Of a DNA stretch of 64,000 nucleotides, positions 33,435 through 42,785 are shown in pieces. Each line of letters starts with the position of its first letter. Within the stretch, counting starts at the first letter, position 1. Both the position numbers and the translations under genes were made by a program. Under the pieces are notes generated by a model that saw nothing but the letters and a program-made list of their open reading frames with translations, was not told the origin of the DNA and searched no databases. Source of the DNA: Haloarchaeobius iranensis (GTDB lineage Archaea; Halobacteriota; Halobacteria; Halobacteriales; Natrialbaceae); NCBI RefSeq assembly GCF_900103505.1, contig NZ_FNIA01000018.1, positions 1 to 64,000 on the forward strand, in the 5' to 3' direction.

Positions 33435-33545
33435 GCCCAGAAACTCCCGACCGTCCCGCGAACAACCGCACCCACGAACGCCCAGAAACCCCCGACCGTC
33501 CCGCGAACAACCGCACCCACGAACGCCCAGAAACCCCCGACCGTC
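33435..33545. repeat. 45-base tandem direct repeat, about 2.5 copies
   Basis: Copies at 33435-33479 and 33480-33524 differ at one base, and a third copy breaks off at 33545 (unit begins GCCCAGAAAC and ends CACCCACGAAC). The unit is a multiple of three, so open frames persist on both strands, but no frame looks like a conserved gene. The repeat lies in a 466-base stretch (33322-33787) without a supported gene. That stretch also holds GACCGTCTCGAC (33539) and its inverse GTCGAGACGGTC (33606). Confidence 0.85.
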
Positions 33546-33787
33546 TCGACTCCCGCGACTCGCTGCGCTCCTCGCTGCGCTGCGGTGCTTACTTCGTCGG
33601 GGTTCGTCGAGACGGTCGCCCGTTTCAGTCCCGACCCGCACCGCGCCTCACCCTCCCCAGCCGATTGCGCTTCTCGCTTCGCTGTGATGCTCATCCCTCG
33701 CACGAGTGCGGCGCGACGCGCTCCCTGGCGGTCGCGCGTCACGCCAGCCGCGCGCCGGTGATGAAAATCGGGAGTAACGACCCAGAA

Positions 33788-34312
33788 TCAGTTCTCTTCG
33801 TCCGTCTCCTCGGACCCCTGCAGCTCCTCCTTGACGCCCTCGACGGTCTCCTTGACCTCGTCGGCCTGCTCCTCGACGTGTTTCGCGCGCTCGGTGAGCT
33901 CCTCGGCGGTCTCCTCGGATGCGCCTGTCTCCTCGACGGACTGCTCGACGGTCTCCTCCAGCTCCTCGGCGGCGGATCTGACCTGCTCGGCGGACTGCTC
34001 GACGCCCGCTGCGGACTCGGCGACCGTCTCCTCGCGGCGGCGGACCCCGCGGGCGACGAGGAGCAGCTGGAGCGCGCCGGCGAGCACGAACAGCGTGACG
34101 ACGACGCTCGTGAGCTGTGCGAGCAACTGGGTGTTGCTGGGCGACAGTGCCAGCGCGTCCGTGGTCGCCCGGACCAAGTGGACGAGCGCGACGAGCGCGG
34201 CCGCGACGAGGAGCCCGCGGACGAACCACCGGTACCACGGAGCGAACACGACCCGTTCCAGCGCGTCGGCGATCGGTGTGAGCACCGGGACGCCGTCGTC
34301 CGACTGTGACAT
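33788..34312 (-). CDS. Membrane protein with C-terminal acidic coiled coil
   Basis: The 174-residue protein has two transmembrane helices (about 30-50 and 63-87: WFVRGLLVAAALVALVHLV and LTSVVVTLFVLAGALQLLLV). The final 80 residues form a Glu-rich coiled coil (VRSAAEELEETVEQSVEETG). The charge pattern (RGVRRREE after helix two) places the coiled coil inside the cell. It could be a scaffold or stress-related membrane protein; no family is certain. A TTTGATATG element on the minus strand at about 34338 is centred 26-27 bases before ATG 34312. It is divergent from the helicase gene. Confidence 0.7.
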   Translation of the reverse strand: MSQSDDGVPVLTPIADALERVVFAPWYRWFVRGLLVAAALVALVHLVRATTDALALSPSNTQLLAQLTSVVVTLFVLAGALQLLLVARGVRRREETVAESAAGVEQSAEQVRSAAEELEETVEQSVEETGASEETAEELTERAKHVEEQADEVKETVEGVKEELQGSEETDEEN

Positions 34313-34381
34313 GCTCCCAGGGTTCTGCCGCGGCCCATATCAAACCCCGACACGACGAGGGCGCGTGACCGCGCCGGGTTT

Positions 34382-37078
34382 ATGACCGGTGACGACCGAG
34401 GGGTGCACGTGAGCGTTCGCGGTATCGTCACGACGGTCGGGGAGGAACGGTCGGTCGACACGAGCCACGGCACGAGCGAGCTCGTGGAGGTCGGGCTGGA
34501 GCGGCCCGAGGACACTCCGACGACCGTCACGCTGTGGGGACGCTGGACCGAGACCGCCGCGGTGCTCGAACCGGGGATGGAGCTGCTGGTCACCGAGCCG
34601 AAACGGGAGGAGTACGAGGGCGAGCGTTCGTTCTCGACGACGGGCGACTCCTACGTCGTCGTCGAGCCGGACTTCCTCGTCAACGTGACCGACGTGCGCC
34701 AGTGGGTCCAGTGCCCCCGGATGTACTACCTGAACAAGCTCTCCAGTGTCCCGCTCGCCTACCCGGTGGTGAAGGGGACCGTCGTCCACGAGGTGTTCGG
34801 GGACCTGCTCCGCGGCCGTGAATTCGACGAGGCCGTCGAGGACCGCGTCGCGGAGCAGGCGCTCGAGCTCGGCCTGCTCGACTACACCGCCGCGGACGTC
34901 GAGCGCGAGGTCGCCCAGAACGCCCAGGCCATCGCGGGCTGGCTCCAGCAGGGCCGACTGGCCGACGAGGACGAGTGGCGCTCCGAGCGCCTGCTCGTCT
35001 CGGAGACGTTCGGCATCAAGGGCCGGGCCGACGCCATCCGCCGGGGCCAGCCCGTCGAGCTGAAGACCGGGAAGAACCTCAAGAGCGAGCCCCGGTTCCA
35101 CGACAAGATACAGGCCGCGGCGTACGCGCTGCTGCTCCGGGAGCGCGGCGTGCCGGCCGACACCGGTACGCTCCTGTACACGAAGAACGAGGCGCTCGAC
35201 CGCGACGAGTTCACCGGCGACTTCTCGCCGGCGAAGGAGTTCTCCATCGGCGACGGCCTGCTCAGGTTCGTGGTCCGGGCGCGCAACGAGATCGCCGCGA
35301 TGGAGTTCGACGCCGACGTGCCGACGGGCTACGAGGCCGACGCGAAATGCGAGTACTGCTTCGAGCAGGACACCTGCATGGTCGTCTCGGGGCGGCTGGA
35401 CCAGGAGTCCAAGGCCGGCCAGATCGGCACCGCCATCCCCGAGGACGAACGCGAGTACTTCGAGCGGACCTACGACGCCATCGAGGCCGAGCGCGACGCG
35501 GCCCACGACGAGTTCGTGAAGCTCTGGCGGCAGACCCCCGCCGAGCGCGCGGACGACGACCGCGCGCTCGTCGACCTCGAACCGGTCGAGAAGCGCGAGC
35601 TGCCGGCGGGCCGCTGGGAGCTGACGGCCCGGCGCACCTCCGCCGCCGTCTCGAAGATACGCGAAGGCGACTACGTGCTCGCGAGCGACGGCGACCCCAT
35701 CCGCGGCCACGCTGAACTCGCGACCGTCGAGCGGCTGGGCGACGAGGAGGTCGTCCTCACCGCCGACGAGCCCGTCGACGTGCACCGCCTCGACGTCTAC
35801 CCCTCCGACATCGGCCCGTCACGGCTGCTGACGGCGGTCCACGACGCGCTCCTGAAGGGCGACGAGCGCCGGAAGGACGTGCTGTTCGGGCGGGAGTCCC
35901 CCTCCTTCGACCCCACCGACGAGACGTTCGTCGACAACAACGACGCCCAGGACGAGGCGGTCCGCATGGCCGTCACCGCCGACGACTGCGCGCTCATCCA
36001 CGGCCCGCCGGGGACGGGGAAGACCTACACCATCGCGCAGGCGGTCCGGGCGATGGTCGAGCGCGGCGAGCGGGTGCTCCTCTCGGCCTTCACGAACCGC
36101 GCGGTCGACAACGCGCTGGAGGCCATCCGGGACGCCGGCTTCGAGGACGACGACCGCGGCGACATCGTCCGCATCGGGACGAAGTCGGGCGTCCGCGAGG
36201 ACATGCAGGACCTCCGGCTCCGCCGTCACGGCGACCCCCAGGAGCGCGCCGGCGAACTCGAGGACGCAAGCGTCGTCGCGGCGACGACCGCCACCTGCGG
36301 CTCGACGGTGATGCGCGAACAGGAGTTCGACGTGGCGCTCGTCGACGAGGCCGGGCAGCTCACCGAGCCCGGCACGCTCGCGGCGGTCAACCTCGCGGAA
36401 AGGTTCGTCCTCGTCGGCGACCACCAGCAGCTCCCGCCGGTCGTCCGCGCCGACACCGACCTCTCGCGGTCGCTGTTCGAGCGCCTCATCGACACCCACC
36501 CGGATGCGGGCGTACTGCTCGACCGGCAGTACCGCATGTCACAGCGCATCCAGGCGTTCCCGTCGCGGGAGTTCTACGACGGCAAGCTCAGGCCCGCAAC
36601 GGGCGCGGTGGCCGGGCGCTCGCTCGCCGACCTCGACCACGTCGACGTGACGGCGCTCCCCGACTCGCTCCGTGGCGGCGTCTCGATGGTCGACACACCG
36701 GGCGACGACGGCCGCCACACCGACGCCGTCGAGGCCGCCGAGGTCCGGCGGGTGGTCGATGCCCACCTGGAGGCAGGACTGCAGCCCGAGGAGATCGGCG
36801 TCATCGCGCCGTTCCGGGCGCAGGTCGCCGAGATAACCCGCGACGTGCCCGACGACGTCGCCGTCGACACGGTCGACCGCTTCCAGGGGTCGGCGAAGGA
36901 GGTCATCGTCGTCTCGTTCGTCGCCTCGGACGACCTCGACAGCCCCATCTTCGAGGACTACCGGCGCGTGAACGTCGCGCTGACCCGGGCGAAGCGCTCG
37001 CTCGTCCTCGTCGGCGACAGCGACACGCTCTCGACCGACGAGGTGTACGGCCGGATGGTGGACTGGGCCGACCGCTGA
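34382..37078 (+). CDS. Dna2-like nuclease-helicase (Cas4-type nuclease fused to SF1 helicase)
   Basis: The 898-residue protein combines a RecB/Cas4-type nuclease with a superfamily 1 helicase, like Dna2, which processes DNA flaps and broken ends. An N-terminal OB-like part (1-95) is followed by the nuclease: C111 in QCPRMYY, VVHEVFGD, GRADAIRRG and the PVELKTGK active-site motif. C323, C326 and C332 (CEYCFEQDTC) with C111 form the Fe-S cluster. The helicase has Walker A GPPGTGKTYT (about 541), VDEAGQL (motif II), QQLPPVV, and TVDRFQGSAKEVIVVSF with VALTRAKRSLVLVG near the end. No CRISPR genes are nearby. ATG 34382 is the first start in frame. Confidence 0.92.
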   Translation: MTGDDRGVHVSVRGIVTTVGEERSVDTSHGTSELVEVGLERPEDTPTTVTLWGRWTETAAVLEPGMELLVTEPKREEYEGERSFSTTGDSYVVVEPDFLVNVTDVRQWVQCPRMYYLNKLSSVPLAYPVVKGTVVHEVFGDLLRGREFDEAVEDRVAEQALELGLLDYTAADVEREVAQNAQAIAGWLQQGRLADEDEWRSERLLVSETFGIKGRADAIRRGQPVELKTGKNLKSEPRFHDKIQAAAYALLLRERGVPADTGTLLYTKNEALDRDEFTGDFSPAKEFSIGDGLLRFVVRARNEIAAMEFDADVPTGYEADAKCEYCFEQDTCMVVSGRLDQESKAGQIGTAIPEDEREYFERTYDAIEAERDAAHDEFVKLWRQTPAERADDDRALVDLEPVEKRELPAGRWELTARRTSAAVSKIREGDYVLASDGDPIRGHAELATVERLGDEEVVLTADEPVDVHRLDVYPSDIGPSRLLTAVHDALLKGDERRKDVLFGRESPSFDPTDETFVDNNDAQDEAVRMAVTADDCALIHGPPGTGKTYTIAQAVRAMVERGERVLLSAFTNRAVDNALEAIRDAGFEDDDRGDIVRIGTKSGVREDMQDLRLRRHGDPQERAGELEDASVVAATTATCGSTVMREQEFDVALVDEAGQLTEPGTLAAVNLAERFVLVGDHQQLPPVVRADTDLSRSLFERLIDTHPDAGVLLDRQYRMSQRIQAFPSREFYDGKLRPATGAVAGRSLADLDHVDVTALPDSLRGGVSMVDTPGDDGRHTDAVEAAEVRRVVDAHLEAGLQPEEIGVIAPFRAQVAEITRDVPDDVAVDTVDRFQGSAKEVIVVSFVASDDLDSPIFEDYRRVNVALTRAKRSLVLVGDSDTLSTDEVYGRMVDWADR

Positions 37079-37118
37079 AGCGAAAGCGTTCAGTTCACGG
37101 CCGGGCAACGTGCAAGGT

Positions 37119-37967
37119 ATGGTTCGACTGGAGGCCGCGAGCGAGGCCATCCGCACGACGTTCCCGAACGGGCTGGTCGACGTGTACGCGGGCGTGACGG
37201 CCCTCGGCAACCCGGGGGTGCTGACGGTGCTGCTGGCGCTCGTCTACTGGGGCTACCGCCGCGAGGGGACCGCGACGGTCGTCGGCTACGCCTTCCTCGC
37301 GTTCGCGCTCGTGCTGTTCCTGAAGGAGCTCTTCGCGATGCCGCGTCCGCCCGAGTCGGTCATGCTCGTGGGGGAGGACGGCTACGGCTTCCCGAGCGGT
37401 CACGCTATCGCCGGGGTCGTCGTCTACGGTGGACTCGCGCTCGAGTTCGACTGGTTCGAGGAGCCGCCGAAGGCGTTCGGGGCGGGACTGCTTGCCCTCT
37501 CGGTCGGGCTCTCGCGGATCGTCCTCGGCGTCCACTACCTCGGGGACGTGCTGGTCGGGGCCGCGCTCGGCCTGGTCGTCCTCGTCGCCGGACACTCGCT
37601 CTGGCGGGACCGGCCAGCGGTCGGCTACGGTCTCGGTGCCGTCGTCGCCGCGCCGGCCGTCCTCGTCTCCGACGGCGACCCCCAGACGGTGGCGCTGCTC
37701 GGCTCCTGTCTCGGCGGTGTCTGGGCGTGTCGGACGGTCACGCCGCTCCCCAGCGACCCGGACCGCGCCGAGCTGGCGTTCCTGCTCGCCGTGGGTGTCC
37801 TGCTCGCGCTCGGTCTGGTGGTCGCACGCGGCGTACTGGAGACGAACGGGCCGGCGCAGTTCGTCCTGGGTGTGGTGACCGTGGCGACCATCCTCGCGCT
37901 CCCCGCGTCGCTCGACCGTCTCGGGGCCTTCGCCGTCGTCCGCCGCCTCACCGGTCGGGCGACGTGA
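37119..37967 (+). CDS. PAP2 family membrane phosphatase
   Basis: The 282-residue protein has seven or eight hydrophobic segments and the three-part PAP2 catalytic signature: KELFAMPRPP, FPSGHAI, and SRIVLGVHYLGDVL (catalytic His). Such enzymes remove phosphate from lipid or isoprenoid phosphates at the outer face, for example undecaprenyl- or dolichyl-diphosphate recycling. The C-terminal hydrophobic half extends beyond the usual PAP2 domain. ATG 37119 is preferred over the start nine bases earlier. It follows the Dna2-like gene by 40 bases but is functionally unrelated. Confidence 0.9.
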   Translation: MVRLEAASEAIRTTFPNGLVDVYAGVTALGNPGVLTVLLALVYWGYRREGTATVVGYAFLAFALVLFLKELFAMPRPPESVMLVGEDGYGFPSGHAIAGVVVYGGLALEFDWFEEPPKAFGAGLLALSVGLSRIVLGVHYLGDVLVGAALGLVVLVAGHSLWRDRPAVGYGLGAVVAAPAVLVSDGDPQTVALLGSCLGGVWACRTVTPLPSDPDRAELAFLLAVGVLLALGLVVARGVLETNGPAQFVLGVVTVATILALPASLDRLGAFAVVRRLTGRAT

Positions 37968-38015
37968 GCGGCGTATAAACGCCGTCCCGAACACATTCGT
38001 CCGCGCGGCCAATCG

Positions 38016-38022
38016 TTTATAG
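38016..38022 (+). promoter_or_regulatory. TATA-like element of the gene at 38046
   Basis: TTTATAG is centred exactly 27 bases before ATG 38046, which decides between this ATG and the out-of-frame ATG at 38035. Confidence 0.7.
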
Positions 38023-38045
38023 TTGTGGCGGTGGTATGTCGTGAC

Positions 38046-38555
38046 ATGGCAAGCAGTCACTCGGGTGCAGAAGAGGAGAACGAGGGGTTCGACCGAGCGG
38101 CCGAACGAGAGGACGAGCTCCGGGCCGCGATGGGTGCCGTGGCCGGCGGCATCGTCGGCACTACCGTCATGACGGGCGTCCTGCTCGCGGTGAACGCGAT
38201 CTACGCGCCGGAGATCAGCGTGTTCGCGACGCTCGCGGAACTCGCCGGCGTCGGTGCCGACAACGTCGCGCTCGGGATGGCGATGTTCCTCGGAGCCGGG
38301 GCGCTCGCCTGGCCGCTCACGTTCGCGACGCTCGGCGCGTACCTGCCGGGCGGGACCCGTGCCCAGCAGGGCATCGTCTTCGCGCTCGTGCTCTGGACCG
38401 GCTTCGTCGTCGCGTTCGGCACCAGGTACGCCGGGGCTGACCTCGCGGTGTTCGTCGTCACGTCGGTCGCCACCCACATCGCCTACGGCTACCTGCTCGG
38501 CTTCGTCGCGGGCCGGCTGACGGGACACCGCGAGTCGCCCGACATCGCCGTCTGA
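38046..38555 (+). CDS. DUF6789-like membrane protein
   Basis: The 169-residue protein has an acidic cytoplasmic head (EEENEGFDRAAEREDELR) and four transmembrane helices. Gly-rich AVAGGIVGTTVMTGVLLAV opens the first, with later ones at about 72-90, 105-122 and 130-155. It resembles a haloarchaeal membrane family I remember as DUF6789. No catalytic residues stand out. The start is fixed by promoter spacing. Confidence 0.75.
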   Translation: MASSHSGAEEENEGFDRAAEREDELRAAMGAVAGGIVGTTVMTGVLLAVNAIYAPEISVFATLAELAGVGADNVALGMAMFLGAGALAWPLTFATLGAYLPGGTRAQQGIVFALVLWTGFVVAFGTRYAGADLAVFVVTSVATHIAYGYLLGFVAGRLTGHRESPDIAV

Positions 38556-38656
38556 ATCGAGTCGGAATCTAGAACCAGTTCGGACCCAGTCGGTGGAGAG
38601 TCTGCTCGAAACTCGAAAAACCCTCTTTTACCGGTTCGCCGTCCCGGACGGATGTG

Positions 38657-39691
38657 ATGTCGAATCCAGACCACACGCGACGGACGTTCGTCTCGGTGAC
38701 CGGCGCGGCCGGCCTCGCGGCCCTGGCCGGCTGTCTCGGCGGCGACGAACCAGCGGAGGATGCAATGACCGACGGGATGACCGACGACGGGATGACCGAC
38801 GACGACGACATGGCCACCGAAGAGGAGATGATGGAGTCGGAGGCGGCCGACCCCGCCTCTGCACCCCGGCCGACCATCGACCGATTCAGCGAGGACGCCG
38901 GCACCCTCATGGTCCGGACCGAGGAGAACGGCCTCCCCGGCCCCGGCGAGGCAATCGACTTCGACCAGGCTCCGTTCGTCACCCGCGGGCTCGGGCCGGG
39001 CGGCGAGCCCGTCGAGTACTACAACTTCGACGTCCAGACGACCGCGCCCGCACCCATCTACGTGCTGTTCCACGAGGGCGAGGACACACCGGTCGAGGGG
39101 CAGCTGAACGTCGTCGGCGTCGTCCCGGGCGACGACGGCTACAACGACTTCTGGCAGGTCCACCGTGTGACCGTCCCCGAGGACTACACCGCGAACACCA
39201 TCACGAGCGCCGCCGCGGTGATGGACGGCGACTACGACGTCGAGGCGACCGACATGCTGGTGAACTGCCCCATCGTCCCCGAGGGCTCGACCGCGACGAA
39301 GCGCGCCGGCGACGGCGACACGGGCCTGGTGCAGGGCTGGTACGACGGCCAGGTCGTCCACTACTTCACCTTCGTCGAGGCGTCGCTGACGGTGACGGAC
39401 GGGTCCGTCCCGCTCTCCCCCATCTTCGTCTCGTTCAACGCGAACCCCGGACAGGACGGCGGCGGTCCCGCATCCGGGTTCATGACCGAGATGGGCAGCA
39501 GTCAGACCCACAACGTCGTCGCCACGCTCCCCGGCGACGACGGCTACTCGCCGCTCTGGCAGGTCGCAGTCTACGACAACGCCGACTTCGACGCCGTGAT
39601 GGACCTCGAATCCGCCAGCGAGGCGAACATCCTGAACAACGACGCGGCGACGGTGAACTGTCCCATCGTCTCGACGGGCATGACGAGCTAG
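38657..39691 (+). CDS. Tat-exported lipoprotein, unknown surface protein
   Basis: This 344-residue lipoprotein starts with a Tat motif (TRRTFVSVTG) and lipobox (LAALAGCLGG). A Met/Asp/Glu-rich spacer (DAMTDGMTDDGMTDDDDMA) leads to a surface domain. The folded part seems to contain two similar halves, each with a VVPGDDGYNDFWQVHRV or LPGDDGYSPLWQVAVYD motif and a C-terminal NCPIV motif. This indicates an internal repeat of about 130 residues. The paired NCPIV cysteines could form a disulfide or bind metal. The methionine-rich spacer hints at copper, but that is a guess. TTTTACC about 28 bases upstream supports ATG 38657 over GTG 38654. Confidence 0.75.
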   Translation: MSNPDHTRRTFVSVTGAAGLAALAGCLGGDEPAEDAMTDGMTDDGMTDDDDMATEEEMMESEAADPASAPRPTIDRFSEDAGTLMVRTEENGLPGPGEAIDFDQAPFVTRGLGPGGEPVEYYNFDVQTTAPAPIYVLFHEGEDTPVEGQLNVVGVVPGDDGYNDFWQVHRVTVPEDYTANTITSAAAVMDGDYDVEATDMLVNCPIVPEGSTATKRAGDGDTGLVQGWYDGQVVHYFTFVEASLTVTDGSVPLSPIFVSFNANPGQDGGGPASGFMTEMGSSQTHNVVATLPGDDGYSPLWQVAVYDNADFDAVMDLESASEANILNNDAATVNCPIVSTGMTS

Positions 39692-39757
39692 TCCGGCGCG
39701 ACGTTCGTTCCTGTCGTCCCCCTGCCGTCGTCCGACGGCCTCGCGACGCACCGCCGA

Positions 39758-42556
39758 CTACTCGATGGTGCCGGCGAGGTCGTCCACGCCGCCTGCCTCG
39801 TCGCCGATGGCCTCGACGACGCGCTCGTGGAACGCCTGGAGGACCGCGCTCTCGTCCTCGGCGAGCACCACGTCGCTGGCCGACAGCGTCGCCAGCCCGA
39901 ACGCCCGCGGCGTCGGCGACTCGACGCGCGTGTGGGTGACCCGTATCCGGCCGGCCCCGATGGCGCGGACGACCGCCTGCACGGCCGCGACGTTCAGCTT
40001 GTCCTCCAGAATCTCGCGGTAGGTCTCCTCCATCACCGCGAAGTCGTCGAGGTCCTCGGCGAAACCGAGCAGCATCTCGCTGGAGACCTGCTGCTGTTTC
40101 GCCGACTTCTCGTAGCCCTTGTACCGCTTCAGAATCATCAGCGAGCGCGTCGCGTCGATGCGGAAGTAGCGCTGGAGCAGTTCGGTGCCCTGCAGGCTCG
40201 CCCGCAGGTCGGGGCGCACGTCGCCCGCGTCCAGGCTCTCGACGACGCCCACGATGTCGACCTTCCGGTTCAGCGGCATCGAGAGGGTGAAGCCGTTGTC
40301 GGCGACGCTGACGGAGACGTTCGCGTTCGTCGCCTGCGCACAGCGGTAGGCGAGCAGCCGCGAGAGCCCGTCGTTGAACCGCCGGCCGTACGTCGAGTGG
40401 ACGTGGTACCGGCGCTCGTAGTCGTTCCGGTCCACGACCTCCTCGATGGCGAGCCGGTCGCTCGTGCTGACGCTCTCGACGCCGGCGTAGGCGACCTGTT
40501 CCTCGAACATCCGGGTGACCGCCCTGACGGTGTTGTCGTCCAGCGGGAACGCCCGGAGCCAGTGCCGGACGGCGGGTGCCCCACCGTCGGCGAGGCGGTC
40601 GAGCAGTTCGCCCTGGAACGCGGCCAGCTCCCGCCCGAGGTCGTACGAGAGGGGGAGGCGCTCCGAGTACCACGACGGCACGGTCGGCGCGGCGCTCGTC
40701 GGGTCGACGTACACCTTCGAGCCGCGGCGGTAGCGGAACTCGAAGTGCTGGCCGCCCAGCACGAACACGTCGCCGGATTCGAGCGTGTCGAGGTACTCCT
40801 CGTCGAGCTGGCCGACCCACTCGTCGCCGCCACGGGTGAACACGTCGCACGTGAACGAGTCCGGGATGGTGCCGATGTTCGTCATGTAGATGACCCGCGC
40901 GAGCCGGCCGCGCTTCCCCACGAGGTGCTCCCCCACCGGGTACTCCTCGTAGTGATGCTCACCCGATGGCGCGTCGTTCGTGTCGCGCCAGATCTTCGCG
41001 TAGACGTTCTTCTCCTCCAGCCCGTCGTAGTCGGCGGTGAGGTAGCGCATGAGCTGTTCCCACTCGGCCTCGCCGTACTCGCGGTAGGGCCACGCCGACC
41101 GGAGGATGCGGCGGAGCTCCCGTTCCGGCCTGATGTCCGCGATGGCCATCCCGTACACCTGCTGGGCGGCCACGTCCTGCGCGCGCTCGGGCACGTCGAC
41201 GCTGTCGACGAAGCCCTCGTCGGCCTTCTTCAGCATCACCGCGCACTCGACGAGCTCGTCGCGGTCCAGCGCCACGACCCGGCCGGTCACGGTCTGGCCG
41301 ACGCGGTGGCCCGCCCGGCCGACGCGCTGGAGGAGCGCGGCGACGGACTTCGGCGAGCCGACCTGCACCACGAGGTCGACGTGGGGCATGTCGATGCCGA
41401 GTTCGAGGCTCGTCGAGGAGGTGACCACGTCCAGCTCGCCCGACTTGAGCTTCGACTCCACGTCCTCGCGGACCTCCTTCGAGAGGCTGCCGTGGTGACA
41501 GCCCGAGTTCGCCTCGTCGTAGCCGTCGAAGCGCTCCCTGAGCCGGTGGAGCACGCGCTCGGCCCCCGACCGCGTGTTCGTGAAGACGAGCGTGTTCGTA
41601 TGCGCCTGGATGAGGTCGTGCAGCTGACCGTAGAACCGCTCGGTTACGACGTCGCGGCGGGTGTCGACGAGGTCGTCCGTCGGGCAGGTGAGCTGCAGGT
41701 CGAACTCGCGGGCGAAGCGCGTGTCGACTATCTCGCAGTCCCGTGGCTCGGGCTCCGGGAACCCGCCCCGACCGTCGGCGGCGTCCGGGTCGTCCGGCAC
41801 GTCGTTCCCGACGAGGAACTCCGCCACGTCCTCCAGGGGGTCGATGGTCGCCGAGCAGCCGATGCGGGTCGGCGAGCCGTCGGCCAGCGCCTCCAGCCGC
41901 TCCAGCGACACCGAGAGGTGCGTCCCGCGCTTGCTCTCGGCGAGGCTGTGTATCTCGTCCACGACGACGTACTCGACGGTGCGGAGCTTCTCGCGGAACT
42001 TCGGCGCGTTCAGCAGGATGGCCAGCGTCTCCGGCGTCGTGTTCAGCACGTGCGGCGTCTCCTCCAGCATCTTCTGTCGCTCGGACTGGTCGGTGTCGCC
42101 GTGGCGGATGGCGTGGCGCACTTCGCCCACGGGCTCGCCGCGCTCCTCGGCGATCTCGCGGATGCCAGACAGCGGCTCCTCCAGGTTCCGGTGGATGTCG
42201 TTCGCGAGGCTCTTCAGCGGCGAGACGTACAGGCAGTACACCGCGTTCTCGAGGCCGTCCTCGCGCTCTCTGGCGAACAGCTCGTTCAGGATGGCGGTGA
42301 AGCTCGCCAGCGTCTTCCCGCTGCCCGTCGGCGCGCAGATGAGGGCGTTCTCCTCGGCGTGGACGTGCGGGATGGCTCCCTTCTGTGGCGGCGTGAAGAA
42401 CCCGCCGTTCTCGGGGACGAACGCGCCGAACTGCTCGACCCACCACTCCTGTACGGCGGGGTCCAGCAGCTCGAACACGTCCTCGTCGTCGATACCGACC
42501 GCCTCGGGGTCACCCTCGAACCCATCCAGGGCGGCGAGCAACGCCCTCGCGTCCAT
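39758..42556 (-). CDS. Lhr-type DEAD/DEAH-box helicase
   Basis: This 932-residue superfamily 2 helicase is of the large helicase-related (Lhr) kind, which translocates on single-stranded DNA and is linked to repair. Motif I is CAPTGSGKTLASF, motif Ia YVSPLKSLANDI, motif II VVVDEIHSLAES, motif III GCSATIDP. Motifs IV-VI are in LVFTNTRSGAERVL, ELGIDMPHVDLVVQVGSP and LLQRVGRAGHRVGQ. A winged helix and the Lhr C-terminal DEAD-associated domain follow (RYHVHSTYGRRFNDGLSRLL, SSEMLLGFAEDL). ATG 42556 (MDARALLAAL) is the first residue that fits; the longer frame upstream is not family-like. Confidence 0.92.
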   Translation of the reverse strand: MDARALLAALDGFEGDPEAVGIDDEDVFELLDPAVQEWWVEQFGAFVPENGGFFTPPQKGAIPHVHAEENALICAPTGSGKTLASFTAILNELFAREREDGLENAVYCLYVSPLKSLANDIHRNLEEPLSGIREIAEERGEPVGEVRHAIRHGDTDQSERQKMLEETPHVLNTTPETLAILLNAPKFREKLRTVEYVVVDEIHSLAESKRGTHLSVSLERLEALADGSPTRIGCSATIDPLEDVAEFLVGNDVPDDPDAADGRGGFPEPEPRDCEIVDTRFAREFDLQLTCPTDDLVDTRRDVVTERFYGQLHDLIQAHTNTLVFTNTRSGAERVLHRLRERFDGYDEANSGCHHGSLSKEVREDVESKLKSGELDVVTSSTSLELGIDMPHVDLVVQVGSPKSVAALLQRVGRAGHRVGQTVTGRVVALDRDELVECAVMLKKADEGFVDSVDVPERAQDVAAQQVYGMAIADIRPERELRRILRSAWPYREYGEAEWEQLMRYLTADYDGLEEKNVYAKIWRDTNDAPSGEHHYEEYPVGEHLVGKRGRLARVIYMTNIGTIPDSFTCDVFTRGGDEWVGQLDEEYLDTLESGDVFVLGGQHFEFRYRRGSKVYVDPTSAAPTVPSWYSERLPLSYDLGRELAAFQGELLDRLADGGAPAVRHWLRAFPLDDNTVRAVTRMFEEQVAYAGVESVSTSDRLAIEEVVDRNDYERRYHVHSTYGRRFNDGLSRLLAYRCAQATNANVSVSVADNGFTLSMPLNRKVDIVGVVESLDAGDVRPDLRASLQGTELLQRYFRIDATRSLMILKRYKGYEKSAKQQQVSSEMLLGFAEDLDDFAVMEETYREILEDKLNVAAVQAVVRAIGAGRIRVTHTRVESPTPRAFGLATLSASDVVLAEDESAVLQAFHERVVEAIGDEAGGVDDLAGTIE

Positions 42557-42785
42557 TGATGGCCCCTGAGGGACGGACCGGCAAGTGCCTTTGCACTCGC
42601 GAAGTCGTGCGTCCCCGTCATGGCGGGTCGACGTCGACCGGGCAGCCGTGTGGCGTGCGGGGTGGGACCGAGAGCGCCTCGGGGCTCTCTGGGTGTTGTC
42701 GTCACCGACGAATCCCCGCCGGAGCGGCACACAGCTCGAACGAGTGGCGTCACACATTTCACGGACCCCACGCGACAGGACATAC

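Noticed and set aside
33435-33545. The direct repeats were considered as a CRISPR array
   Set aside because: The copies are contiguous with no spacers, the unit is 45 bases with only 2.5 copies, and no cas genes are near. The Cas4-like domain at 34.4 kb belongs to a Dna2-type helicase.
42557-42785. Plus-strand frames upstream of the RNase Z-like gene that would extend it by about 65 residues
   Set aside because: The extension is Arg/Ser-rich and unlike the family, and a promoter-like CATTTCAC lies 27 bases before ATG 42786.
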